A program made the position numbers and the translations under genes. Below the pieces are notes generated by a model. That model had not been told where the DNA came from and did not search any database. It saw only the letters and a list, made by a program, of their open reading frames with translations. DNA of 64,000 bases from CBDDGJ01 sp965227805 (GTDB taxonomy: Bacteria; Pseudomonadota; Alphaproteobacteria; RS24), in contig CBDDGJ010000003.1 of assembly GCA_965227805.1 (NCBI GenBank), positions 930,001 through 994,000 on the forward strand, in the 5' to 3' direction. The number at the start of each line of letters is the position of its first letter. Position 1 is the stretch's first letter. This document shows, one piece after another, positions 17,110 through 25,164 of the stretch.

Positions 17110-17331
17110 TTAACTGATAAACCCGTCAAACTTCTTGTTAAATTTGCTCACACGCCCTGCGCGGTCAACCAATGTTTGTGCACCTTTTATCCATGCCGGA
17201 TGCGTTGTCGGGTCAATATCCAGCGTCAAAGTTGTGCCTTCTTCGCCATAGGTAGAGCGCGTCTGATAACTGGTGCCATCATTCATCACCACGGTGATCA
17301 TATGATAATCGGGGTGTATATTTTTTTTCAT
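17110..17331 (-). CDS. rpmE: 50S ribosomal protein L31
   Basis: A 73-residue L31 beginning MKKNIHPDYHMI, with NDGTSYQTRSTYG and the family C-terminal motif RVSKFNKKF. The CxxC zinc pair of the zinc-binding form is missing, so this is the C-minus type. The ATG before AAAAAAAAT is chosen because family homology begins there and GAGGAG lies 11 bases upstream; an earlier in-frame start would add eight non-conserved residues. Confidence 0.92.
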   Translation of the reverse strand: MKKNIHPDYHMITVVMNDGTSYQTRSTYGEEGTTLTLDIDPTTHPAWIKGAQTLVDRAGRVSKFNKKFDGFIS

Positions 17332-17407
17332 GTGCCGCAACGCTCCTCTTAACATGACAATAAGGCGGTGATATAGCGAAGCTGTGCTAAAAAATCAATA
17401 ATTATTT

Positions 17408-17436
17408 TTGCTTAAATTTTTTGGTAATGCTATATC
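17408..17436 (+). promoter_or_regulatory. Candidate lepA promoter giving a leaderless mRNA
   Basis: TTGCTT (17408-17413) and TATATC (17431-17436) are 17 bases apart. Initiation near 17443 leaves at most three bases before the lepA ATG at 17446, and no Shine-Dalgarno sequence is present. This suggests a leaderless transcript. Confidence 0.5.
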
Positions 17437-17445
17437 TATCCATAT

Positions 17446-19248
17446 ATGACAGATATATCGCATATTCGTAATTTCGCCATTATTGCCCATATTGACCACG
17501 GTAAATCCACCCTGGCCGACCGACTTATTCAAATGACTGACGGTTTGAGCGCGCGCGAAATGCAAGAGCAAGTGCTGGATAATATGGATATAGAGCGTGA
17601 ACGCGGCATTACCATTAAAGCACAAACCGTCCGGCTAGATTATAAAGCCCAAAATGGAGAAAGCTATGTGCTCAATTTAATTGATACACCCGGCCATGTG
17701 GATTTTGCCTATGAGGTGAATCGGTCTTTGGCGGCCTGTGAAGGCTCGCTTTTGGTGGTTGATGCAAGTCAGGGGGTAGAGGCGCAGACCCTAGCCAATG
17801 TCTATCAGGCCATAGAGGTCAACCATGAGATTGTGCCCGTGCTCAATAAAATAGATCTACCCGCCGCCGATGGCGTGCGGGTGCGTGGACAAATTGAAGA
17901 TGTCATCGGGCTTGATGCCACCCATGCGGTGGATATTTCCGCCAAAACCGGCATGGGCATTCAAGAGGTGCTTGAGGCGATTGTGACGCAGCTTCCTGCC
18001 CCTGCAGGCGATACAAGCGCGCCCCTTAAAGCCATGCTGGTAGATAGCTGGTATGATGCCTATTTGGGTGTGGTGGTTTTGGTGCGGATTATTGATGGGG
18101 AAATGAAACGGGGGCAAAAAATTCGGATGATGTCGAGCGGGGCAGCCTATACGCTTGATCGTGTGGGGGTGTTTCGTCCCAAAAACGAAACTGTCGCCAA
18201 ACTTACACCCGGCGAAATAGGTTTTTTCACCGCAGCCATTAAACAGGTTGCTGATACATATGTGGGGGATACCATAACCGAAGATAAAAACCCGTGCGCG
18301 CACATGCTGTCGGGCTTTAAGCCTTCACAGCCAGTGGTGTTTTGCGGCCTGTTTCCAATGGATTCCAGCCAATTTGAAGATTTGCGCGAAGCCATGGCAA
18401 AATTACGCTTAAATGATGCAAGTTTCGCGTATGAAACCGAAAGCTCTGCCGCATTGGGGTTTGGTTTTCGGTGCGGCTTTTTGGGGCTGTTGCATTTAGA
18501 GATTATCCGCGAACGCATTGAACGCGAATTTGATATTGATCTTATCACGACCGCGCCGAGTGTGGTCTATCAGCTGACCTTTAATGATGCAACAGCAATG
18601 GAATTGCATAATCCGGCCGATATGCCAGAAGTCACCAAAATCAGCTATATTAAAGAACCATGGATCAATGCCTCTATTTTGGTGCCAGATGAGTATATTG
18701 GTGCCGTATTAAAATTATGCGAAGACCGTCGCGGACAGCAAAAAAATATGAGCTATGCCGGCAGTCGTGCCATGCTCGAATATGAACTCCCCTTAAATGA
18801 AGTTGTATTCGATTTTTACGACCGGCTAAAATCCGTCACCAAGGGCTATGCAAGTTTCGACTACCAGCTTGCCGATTATCGTGAGGGAGATTTGGTAAAA
18901 ATGTCGATTTTGGTCAATGCCGAACCGGTGGATGCGCTATCCATCATTGTGCACCGCACCCGGGCAGAAAGTCGGGGGCGGGCAATGTGCGAACGCTTAA
19001 AAGACCTCATCCCCCGTCATTTATTCAAAATTCCCATACAGGCAGCTCTGGGCGGTAAAGTCATTGCGCGCGAAACCATTGCTGCCTTACGCAAAGATGT
19101 CACCGCCAAATGCTATGGCGGGGATGTAAGCCGTAAACGTAAATTGCTGGATAAACAAAAAGAGGGTAAAAAGAAAATGCGCCAATTCGGCAAGGTTGAA
19201 ATTCCGCAAACGGCTTTTATTGCCGCCCTAAAAATGGATGATAAATAA
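17446..19248 (+). CDS. lepA: Elongation factor 4 (LepA), ribosome-associated GTPase
   Basis: A translational GTPase that acts on stalled or back-translocating ribosomes and in ribosome biogenesis. The 600-residue protein has the full G domain: AHIDHGKSTLADRL (G1), RERGITIKAQT (G2), DTPGHVDF (G3) and NKIDLP (G4). The LepA-specific C-terminal domain ends around KKKMRQFGKVEIPQTAF. The length is standard. The ATG lies ten bases after a good -10 box. Confidence 0.97.
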   Translation: MTDISHIRNFAIIAHIDHGKSTLADRLIQMTDGLSAREMQEQVLDNMDIERERGITIKAQTVRLDYKAQNGESYVLNLIDTPGHVDFAYEVNRSLAACEGSLLVVDASQGVEAQTLANVYQAIEVNHEIVPVLNKIDLPAADGVRVRGQIEDVIGLDATHAVDISAKTGMGIQEVLEAIVTQLPAPAGDTSAPLKAMLVDSWYDAYLGVVVLVRIIDGEMKRGQKIRMMSSGAAYTLDRVGVFRPKNETVAKLTPGEIGFFTAAIKQVADTYVGDTITEDKNPCAHMLSGFKPSQPVVFCGLFPMDSSQFEDLREAMAKLRLNDASFAYETESSAALGFGFRCGFLGLLHLEIIRERIEREFDIDLITTAPSVVYQLTFNDATAMELHNPADMPEVTKISYIKEPWINASILVPDEYIGAVLKLCEDRRGQQKNMSYAGSRAMLEYELPLNEVVFDFYDRLKSVTKGYASFDYQLADYREGDLVKMSILVNAEPVDALSIIVHRTRAESRGRAMCERLKDLIPRHLFKIPIQAALGGKVIARETIAALRKDVTAKCYGGDVSRKRKLLDKQKEGKKKMRQFGKVEIPQTAFIAALKMDDK

Positions 19249-19260
19249 AGGAAGATAGTT

Positions 19261-19872
19261 ATGACCATTCACCTCTATCAAAATGATTTACCCGATAATG
19301 TGCATTTTACCGGCGCAGTGGCCGTAGATACCGAGACTTTAGGGCTAAAGCCTGCACGTGACAGATTATGTCTGGTGCAGCTTTCGGGCGGAGATGGGGA
19401 GGCACATATTGTGCAATTTACCCGTGGAACATATGATGCACCCAATTTGAAAGCCGTTTTACAAGATAAAAAACTATTGAAAATTTTTCATTATGCGCGG
19501 TTTGATTTAGCTGTAATCGCAAAATATCTGAATGTGCATGCAGCGCCTTTGTGGTGCACAAAAATTGCCTCTAAACTGGTGCGCACTTATACGGATAAAC
19601 ACGGGCTTAAAGAATTATGTCGTGAATTATTGGCGGTTGACCTTTCCAAACAACAGCAAAGCTCGGATTGGGGCGCCCCACAATTAAGCGATGCCCAATT
19701 AAAATATGCAGCATCCGATGTGCTTTATTTGCACCAATTAAAAGAAAGCCTTGAAACCATGCTCGACCGCGAAGGCCGCCGCCCGATGGCTGAAGCCTGT
19801 TTCGGTTTCGTATTGGTGCGTGCCGCTATGGATTTAGAAGGGTGGGAAGATATTGATATTTTCGCACACTAA
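19261..19872 (+). CDS. Ribonuclease D-like 3'-5' exonuclease (single domain)
   Basis: A 203-residue DnaQ-fold exonuclease with motif I VAVDTETLGL, motif II around FHYARFDLAVI (Exo II Asp), and Exo III in YAASDVLYLHQL. Full-length RNase D carries one or two HRDC domains at the C-terminus; here the chain ends after the catalytic domain, a short form common in Alphaproteobacteria and thought to process structured RNA 3' ends. It lies 12 bases after lepA and two bases before the LptC-LptA fusion, so it probably shares their transcript. Confidence 0.9.
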   Translation: MTIHLYQNDLPDNVHFTGAVAVDTETLGLKPARDRLCLVQLSGGDGEAHIVQFTRGTYDAPNLKAVLQDKKLLKIFHYARFDLAVIAKYLNVHAAPLWCTKIASKLVRTYTDKHGLKELCRELLAVDLSKQQQSSDWGAPQLSDAQLKYAASDVLYLHQLKESLETMLDREGRRPMAEACFGFVLVRAAMDLEGWEDIDIFAH

Positions 19873-19874
19873 CT

Positions 19875-21137
19875 ATGACTGACCTGTCTACGTCTGCACA
19901 GCGTTATGTATATCGCACGCGCATAATAAAATATGGCCTACTCGGGCTGTCTTTCCTATTTATCGGCCTGCTTATTTTTCTCGGGATAAGACAGGGCGTT
20001 TTCAATACGCTTCCCTCATTAGATGTTCTGTCAAATTTGGACATTGAGGATATTGAGATAACCGATGACGAAGCTGGTGCCATTATCAAAGGCTTAAGCA
20101 TGCGCGGTGTCACAAAAAATAATGTGCCTTATCATATCGAGGCCGAACGCATGCAGGGCAACCCCTTGCGCGAAACTGAAATCAAGCTGGACAAGGTATA
20201 TGCCCAATTTGAGGATATAAAGGGGGATGGTGCTGAAAAAACCACGCTTCAGGCAAAAAGAGGCGAATATTACCCACAAGCAGACAGGTTAATATTATTT
20301 AGTCCATTACAGATTATCACGGCAGCAAATTACGATATTCTGGCGGGCACGGTGACACTCGACCTTGCGCAAAATAATGCACAATCGCAAGATGAAATTA
20401 CCATCCGTTATGATGGAAATCATGTGCGTGCAGACCATTTTTCAGCACGCTTCGGACATACCGAAAGGGTCGATTTTGCGGGTAATGTGCAGGTCAATAT
20501 TATAGATGAAAATAGGCAGGCCGCAATATCTGCCGATAAATTGCAGGCACAGAATAATCACTATGACTTTCGCAAGAATGTAAAAGTTATCATTCAAAAC
20601 ACGCCCACCACGCAAGATAGAATTGATATTACCGCGCAAGCACTGGATATGCGCGCAGATTATCTTTATTTCTCTAACAGCGTCACCCTTACCGCCACAC
20701 GCACGACAAGCCCGCCTCTTTATAGTTTTATTGAGGCCGAAAAAATGACAATCGACAATCAGGCCACACAAGCAAAATTTGAAGGCGGTGTTTATATGCG
20801 CACCAATGATATGGAATTATCCGCCCGTGAGTTAACCGGAACTTATACATCTGTGGGCATGGTGGTTGAGCATATCTATGCGAAGGGCGATGTGTTTCTA
20901 ACCCTTTTACATGATAATCGCATGTTGCGCGCGCAAGATATGCATTATGACATTGCTGCCGATATGCTCTATGTGAATGGGGCGGTAGATGTGGCTGAAA
21001 ATGCCACCACTGACATAGCGGAGACGCGCGTGACGGGTGAGCGGCTGGTCATCAATTTGAAACAAAACCGCAGCGTGATTTCGGCAGGTGAAACGGGGCG
21101 GGTTAAGGGTGTTTTCAGGCCAGGCAGACGTGACTGA
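19875..21137 (+). CDS. LptC-LptA fusion, LPS transport bridge protein
   Basis: A 420-residue protein that appears to join two normally separate LPS-export components. Residues 1-18 are cytoplasmic, 19-38 form one membrane helix, and about 55-240 match LptC in layout (GLSMRGVTKNNVPYHIEAER, with repeated beta-strand units). From about 283 the chain reads like LptA/OstA: SFIEAEKMTIDNQATQAKF, the FEGGV strand, a VEHIYAKGDV strand, and a closing SAGETGRVKGVF. No signal peptide or start codon separates the halves. lptB follows 44 bases downstream and no separate lptA is present, so the fusion would span the periplasm from LptBFG towards LptD. Confidence 0.8.
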   Translation: MTDLSTSAQRYVYRTRIIKYGLLGLSFLFIGLLIFLGIRQGVFNTLPSLDVLSNLDIEDIEITDDEAGAIIKGLSMRGVTKNNVPYHIEAERMQGNPLRETEIKLDKVYAQFEDIKGDGAEKTTLQAKRGEYYPQADRLILFSPLQIITAANYDILAGTVTLDLAQNNAQSQDEITIRYDGNHVRADHFSARFGHTERVDFAGNVQVNIIDENRQAAISADKLQAQNNHYDFRKNVKVIIQNTPTTQDRIDITAQALDMRADYLYFSNSVTLTATRTTSPPLYSFIEAEKMTIDNQATQAKFEGGVYMRTNDMELSARELTGTYTSVGMVVEHIYAKGDVFLTLLHDNRMLRAQDMHYDIAADMLYVNGAVDVAENATTDIAETRVTGERLVINLKQNRSVISAGETGRVKGVFRPGRRD

Positions 21138-21181
21138 TTTTAGATGTGTTGTAAACTAAAAAGAGCTAGAGTAACGATGTG

Positions 21182-21907
21182 ATGAGCGATAATTTACGTG
21201 TAGAAAATCTAACCAAAAATTTTCGTAACCGGCAAGTGGTGCGTAATGTGTCGCTTAATGTGCGCGGGGGCGAGACCACTGGCCTATTAGGGCCCAATGG
21301 GGCAGGAAAAACAACCAGCTTTTATATGATTACGGGTCTTATTTCGCCTGATTCGGGGCGTATATTTCTGGATGATGTGGATATCTCATCCCTGCCAATG
21401 TATCGGCGGGCACGATTGGGAATCGGCTATTTGCCCCAAGAGGCATCTATTTTCAAAACGCTTAGTGTACAAGATAATATTTTGAGCATATTGCAAGTTG
21501 CGATACAGGATAAAAAGCAGCAATATATGCGTCTGGATGAACTTATGGAGGAATTTGGTGTAACGCATTTACGCGATATTGCGGGCGGTATGTTATCGGG
21601 CGGTGAGAGGCGACGGGTGGAAATTGCCCGCGCGCTGGCGTCAAATCCGCGCTTTATTTTGCTTGATGAACCCTTTGCCGGCATTGACCCGATTGCCATA
21701 AATGATATTCGCCAGCTTATCGGCCAGCTTAAGGATAAAGGCATTGGCGTATTGATCACCGATCATAATGTGCGTGAAACGCTCAGTATTATCGACCATG
21801 CTGTGATCATTCATGGTGGCAGCGTGCTTATGCAAGGCACGGCACAAGAGATTATCAACCACGCGGAGGTGAAGCGCTATTATCTGGGGGAAGATTTTTC
21901 GCTTTAA
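21182..21907 (+). CDS. lptB: LPS export ABC transporter ATPase
   Basis: The cytoplasmic ATPase of the LptB2FGC extractor that pulls lipopolysaccharide from the inner membrane. The 241-residue protein has Walker A GPNGAGKTT, the Q-loop in YLPQEASIF, signature LSGGERRRVEIARAL, Walker B FILLDEPFAGIDP, and the H-loop in ITDHNVRET. YLPQEASIF and FAGIDP are LptB-typical. The ATG at 21182 is preferred to the GTG three bases before it. Confidence 0.95.
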   Translation: MSDNLRVENLTKNFRNRQVVRNVSLNVRGGETTGLLGPNGAGKTTSFYMITGLISPDSGRIFLDDVDISSLPMYRRARLGIGYLPQEASIFKTLSVQDNILSILQVAIQDKKQQYMRLDELMEEFGVTHLRDIAGGMLSGGERRRVEIARALASNPRFILLDEPFAGIDPIAINDIRQLIGQLKDKGIGVLITDHNVRETLSIIDHAVIIHGGSVLMQGTAQEIINHAEVKRYYLGEDFSL

Positions 21908-21975
21908 TGTTATGGACAAATTCATTTAAGCACGTAGATTGTAATATATAAACAAAATAATGTAAGAGGCACAAA

Positions 21976-22560
21976 ATGAGCGAAAGTCATATGCAAATTC
22001 ATATTAGTGGCAAGCAAATGGAAACAGGCGCATCATTGCGCGAACATGTTGAAGCGCGTATGAGTGAGACCATAGAAAAATATTTTTCGCGCTCTGCCGA
22101 TGTTAACGTTACATTTTCAAAAACGCCCCTAGGCTATCATTGCGAATGTGCGACCCATTTAGATAGCGGCACGCATATGCAAGCCTCGGCCGACCAGACG
22201 GATGTCTATCAAAGTTTTGAAGGCGCGCTGGAGCGTTTAGCAAAACAATTACGTCGCTATAAACGTCGCATTACCGGGCATCATGACAAACACGCAGATA
22301 TGATTGCGCCCATTACATCAGATGCCCCCGAAAAACCGGCGCAGGATATTTTAACAGGTGAAATTCCCGATGGCGCGCCTGCAATTATTATTGAGAAAAT
22401 TGCCGATTGGCCGGTGCTTACGGTCGGTGCCGCGATTGAAATATTGGAAGAGGGCGAGGAATATGTCTTATTTCTAAATAAGAAGTCTAACACAGCCCCT
22501 CCCACACCAAGTCTGGTGCACAGGCGGACAGATGGGCTCATTGGTTGGATGGAGCTTTAA
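21976..22560 (+). CDS. hpf: Ribosome hibernation promoting factor, long form
   Basis: A 194-residue long-type HPF that dimerises 70S ribosomes into inactive 100S particles under starvation. The N-terminal domain (1-95) begins MQIHISGKQMETGASLREHV and carries the basic LAKQLRRYKRRI helix that binds the decoding region. After a linker the C-terminal dimerisation domain (about 140-194) has the pattern LTVGAAIEILEEGEEYVLFLN and ends with HRRTDGLIGWMEL. In many Alphaproteobacteria rpoN lies between lptB and hpf and ptsN follows; neither is present here. Confidence 0.9.
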   Translation: MSESHMQIHISGKQMETGASLREHVEARMSETIEKYFSRSADVNVTFSKTPLGYHCECATHLDSGTHMQASADQTDVYQSFEGALERLAKQLRRYKRRITGHHDKHADMIAPITSDAPEKPAQDILTGEIPDGAPAIIIEKIADWPVLTVGAAIEILEEGEEYVLFLNKKSNTAPPTPSLVHRRTDGLIGWMEL

Positions 22561-22921
22561 CCTCTAGGCTGGAACGGATTATTTTCATCGCCGCGCGATC
22601 ACTATTCAGTCCTGCTAATCGCCGATGAACCAGGCGAATGGGCATTTCATGGCATGTGAGCGCGCGCGCATTATATGATTTTCGAATAAAATAAAATGAT
22701 GCGTCTTATCGGGGTAAATAAGCCTCTTAAATCATGGGCTTGACAAGCGCGATGTGCCGCATTAGGGTGCCGCCACGTCTTCGATCATTTTTATAGAAGC
22801 GATAAGTCTATTGCCCAAAGGCACGAGATTTCCACCCGCCAGCAAGGTTTTGCCCACGGGTGCGTTTCGCGTTTAAGGCATAGCTATCACTTTATAAAAT
22901 GGCTATGAAAAGGAATGCGTT
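22561..22921. other. 361-base gap between hpf and ffh with no assignable gene
   Basis: No open frame on either strand has a convincing start and family. TTGACA near 22740 with TAGGGT 17 bases downstream could be a plus-strand promoter, and the following 130 bases are rich in short inverted pieces (for example CCCGCCAGCAAGG with GCCCACGGG). An RNA gene or a decayed gene is possible. The conserved GGAAGGAAGCAGCC-type core of bacterial SRP RNA is not there, despite ffh next door. Confidence 0.4.
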
Positions 22922-24397
22922 ATGTTTGAAACACTTACCCAAAATTTGGGGTCTGTATTTGATAAATTGCGCGGGCGCGGCACGCTTAGCGAAAAAGATG
23001 TAAATGCTGCGCTTGAAGATATTCGCCGCGCTTTGCTGGAGGCCGATATTGCTTTGCCTGCCCTGCGCGCTTTTTTGGACGAAGTGCGCCCGCGTGCCAT
23101 AGGTGCCGATGTATTGCGTTCGGTGCAACCGGGGCAGCAGATTATAAAAATCGTAAATGATGCACTCATTGACTTTCTGGGAGACGCACAACCGCTTTCC
23201 CTCGATGCACCGGCGCCAGTGGCGATTATGATGGTCGGCCTACAAGGTTCGGGTAAAACCACAACGACGGCCAAAATTGCCAAACGCTTTAAGGAGCAGG
23301 ATAAACGTAAGATTTTAATGGCATCTTTAGACACGCAACGCCCTGCTGCCATGCAGCAATTAAAAGTATTGGGCGCGCAGATAGATATTGCCACTTTACC
23401 GATTATTGAAAATCAGCGCCCGACAGATATTGCCACGCGTGCGCTGGAGGCTGCCCGGCTAGGCGGTTATGATGTGGTAATGCTGGATACAGCAGGGCGC
23501 ACCAATGCGGATGAAGCCCTGATGACAGAAATGGCAGAGATAGAAAAAATTGCCCGCCCGCATGAAACGCTGTTAGTGGCCGATAGCCTCATGGGGCAGG
23601 AAGCGCTTACCATTGCAGCGCAATTTAAGGCACGGATAAAATTAAGCGGTATTGTGCTGACCCGCATTGACGGGGATGGGCGCGGCGGGGCTGCGATTTC
23701 TATGCGCCATGTGACTGGTGTGCCGATTAAATTGCTTGGTGTTGGCGAGGCATTGGATAAAATCGAAATATTTGAGCCCAAGCGTATTGCGGGGCGTATT
23801 TTGGGCATGGGCGATATTGTCGGATTGGTGGAAAAAGCTGCCGAGACAATAGATGCCGAACGCGCCGAAAAAATGGCCGCCCGCATGAAAAAAGGACAAT
23901 TCACCCTGGATGATTTGGCCGAACAGTTACGCCAGATGCAACGCATGGGCGGCATGAGCGGCGTGCTCTCTATGCTGCCCGGCATGGGTAAGCTGAAAAA
24001 CACACCAGCAGCAATGGGTATGGATGATAAAACCATTTTGCGCCAGGCAGCGATTATTTCATCTATGACGCATGCGGAAAAAAATGATCCGCGCGTGCTA
24101 AATGCCAGCCGCAAGCGGCGTATTGCTGGCGGTTCGGGCACCAGCGTGCAGGACGTGAATAAAATTCTCAAAATGCACCGGCAAATGGCCGATATGATGA
24201 AGAAATTTGGCAAGGGCGGTATGAAAGGTCTGTCATCTATGCTGGGCGGTGCCGGAAAAGGATCACTACCGCCGGGTTTGGATAAGGGCCTCGGTGGTGG
24301 TTTGAATGGCGGGGGGGGATTACCCGATTTAAGTCAGTTAACTGGTGGGAAGTTACCTGACTTTAAGGATTTGGGCTTTCCACCGAAGAAAAAATAA
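22922..24397 (+). CDS. ffh: Signal recognition particle protein
   Basis: The SRP54 GTPase that binds signal sequences and 4.5S RNA and docks with FtsY for co-translational insertion. The 491-residue protein has N-domain helices, GLQGSGKTTTTAKIAKR (G1), DTQRPAAMQQL, DTAGRTNAD (G3), TRIDGDGRGGAA, and the methionine-rich M domain with RQMQRMGGMSGVLSMLPGM and the RNA-binding SRKRRIAGGSG. A glycine/leucine-rich tail of about 60 residues closes it. It starts with MFETLTQNLGSVFDKLRG, as is standard. Confidence 0.97.
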   Translation: MFETLTQNLGSVFDKLRGRGTLSEKDVNAALEDIRRALLEADIALPALRAFLDEVRPRAIGADVLRSVQPGQQIIKIVNDALIDFLGDAQPLSLDAPAPVAIMMVGLQGSGKTTTTAKIAKRFKEQDKRKILMASLDTQRPAAMQQLKVLGAQIDIATLPIIENQRPTDIATRALEAARLGGYDVVMLDTAGRTNADEALMTEMAEIEKIARPHETLLVADSLMGQEALTIAAQFKARIKLSGIVLTRIDGDGRGGAAISMRHVTGVPIKLLGVGEALDKIEIFEPKRIAGRILGMGDIVGLVEKAAETIDAERAEKMAARMKKGQFTLDDLAEQLRQMQRMGGMSGVLSMLPGMGKLKNTPAAMGMDDKTILRQAAIISSMTHAEKNDPRVLNASRKRRIAGGSGTSVQDVNKILKMHRQMADMMKKFGKGGMKGLSSMLGGAGKGSLPPGLDKGLGGGLNGGGGLPDLSQLTGGKLPDFKDLGFPPKKK

Positions 24398-24512
24398 GCC
24401 GTTCGTTTTGGTAAGGATGATGAATATAAACCAAGGAATAAAACTTTATAGGTAAGACCATAACAAAGGTGAGTGAAGGACATAGATATAAGATTAAGGA
24501 AAGGATGTATAT

Positions 24513-24623
24513 ATGGCTTTGAAAATACGCCCGCCATATAAAAAAGGGCATAACAAAGCTGATTATAAGGTGAGTGAAGGACATAGATATAAGATTAAGG
24601 AAAGGAAGTATATATGGCTTTGA
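24513..24623 (+). CDS. Leader ORF 1 from the rpsP 5' repeat (36 codons)
   Basis: Starts with the same SD and MALKI codons as rpsP, then reads PPYKKGHNKADYKVSEG and ends KERKYIWL. Its TGA (24621-24623) lies inside the next copy's start, in the decamer ATGGCTTTGA, so a terminating ribosome sits on the next start codon. The product is strongly basic. It is a by-product of repeat expansion, and translation is untested. Confidence 0.4.
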   Translation: MALKIRPPYKKGHNKADYKVSEGHRYKIKERKYIWL

Positions 24624-24724
24624 AAATACGCCCGCCATATAAAAAAGGGCATAACAAAGCTGACTATAAGGTGAGTGAAGGACATAGATATAAGATTAAG
24701 GAAAGGATGTATATATGGCTTTGA
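24614..24724 (+). CDS. Leader ORF 2 from the rpsP 5' repeat (36 codons)
   Basis: Identical to leader ORF 1 except for one residue (KERMYIWL). It overlaps leader ORF 1 by ten bases at its start and rpsP by ten at its end (TGA 24722-24724, rpsP ATG 24715-24717). Each pair shares the ATGGCTTTGA arrangement of stop/start coupling. Confidence 0.4.
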   Translation: MALKIRPPYKKGHNKADYKVSEGHRYKIKERMYIWL

Positions 24725-25164
24725 AAATAAGAATGTCGCGTGGGGGCGCAAAAAAGCGTCCCTTTTATCGCATTGTGGTTGCCGATAGTCGGATGCCCCG
24801 CGATGGACGCTTTATTGAAAAACTCGGAACATTTAATCCGCTTTTGCCCAAGGATAATGATACACGGCTTAAGCTGGATTTAGACCGCATTAAATTCTGG
24901 TTAGAGCGCGGCGCAAAGCCATCTGACCGGATTGCGCGCTTTTTGGATGACGCAGGGCTTATGAAGCGCACCCCGCGCAATAATCCGATTAAGGCAAAAC
25001 CGGGCGCCAAAGCCTTGGAACGTCTGGCTGCCGAGGAAGAAGCAAAACGCGCCGCCGAAGACGCTGCCCGTGAAGCCGCCGAAGCCTCTGCCGCCGTAAG
25101 CGAAGACGCCCCAGCAGCTGAAGCGGAAAGCGAAGCCGAAACACCAGAAGAAAGTGCCGACTAA
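24715..25164 (+). CDS. rpsP: 30S ribosomal protein S16
   Basis: The core S16 fold covers residues 1-80 (RMSRGGAKKRPFYRIVVADS, then RFIEKLGTFNPLL and the RIKFWLERGAKPSD motif). A tail of about 60 residues rich in Ala and Glu extends it to 149, longer than the 80-130 usual. rpsP overlaps rimM by 11 bases, and its start lies within the third copy of the 101-bp repeat. It begins the ffh-rpsP-rimM-trmD-rplS series. Confidence 0.96.
   Translation: MALKIRMSRGGAKKRPFYRIVVADSRMPRDGRFIEKLGTFNPLLPKDNDTRLKLDLDRIKFWLERGAKPSDRIARFLDDAGLMKRTPRNNPIKAKPGAKALERLAAEEEAKRAAEDAAREAAEASAAVSEDAPAAEAESEAETPEESAD

Larger units (their letters stand above)
24466..24735 (+). repeat. 101-bp tandem repeat (2.7 copies) containing the rpsP translation start
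   Basis: Copies begin at 24466, 24567 and 24668, exactly 101 bases apart and almost identical (an A for T at one spot of copy 1's downstream unit, and a T/C change in the GCTGA(T/C)TAT junction). Each copy carries a purine-rich SD, the start ATG and the first five codons of rpsP (MALKI). The third copy runs into rpsP itself. Because 101 is not a multiple of three, each extra start codon opens its own short frame rather than a longer S16. Confidence 0.95.

Noticed and set aside
17356..17445. Antisense ORFs around lepA and rpmE
   Set aside because: They are shadow frames of strongly conserved genes on the other strand.
22561..22921. SRP (4.5S) RNA next to ffh
   Set aside because: The conserved GGAAGGAAGCAGCC-type apical loop sequence is absent on both strands.
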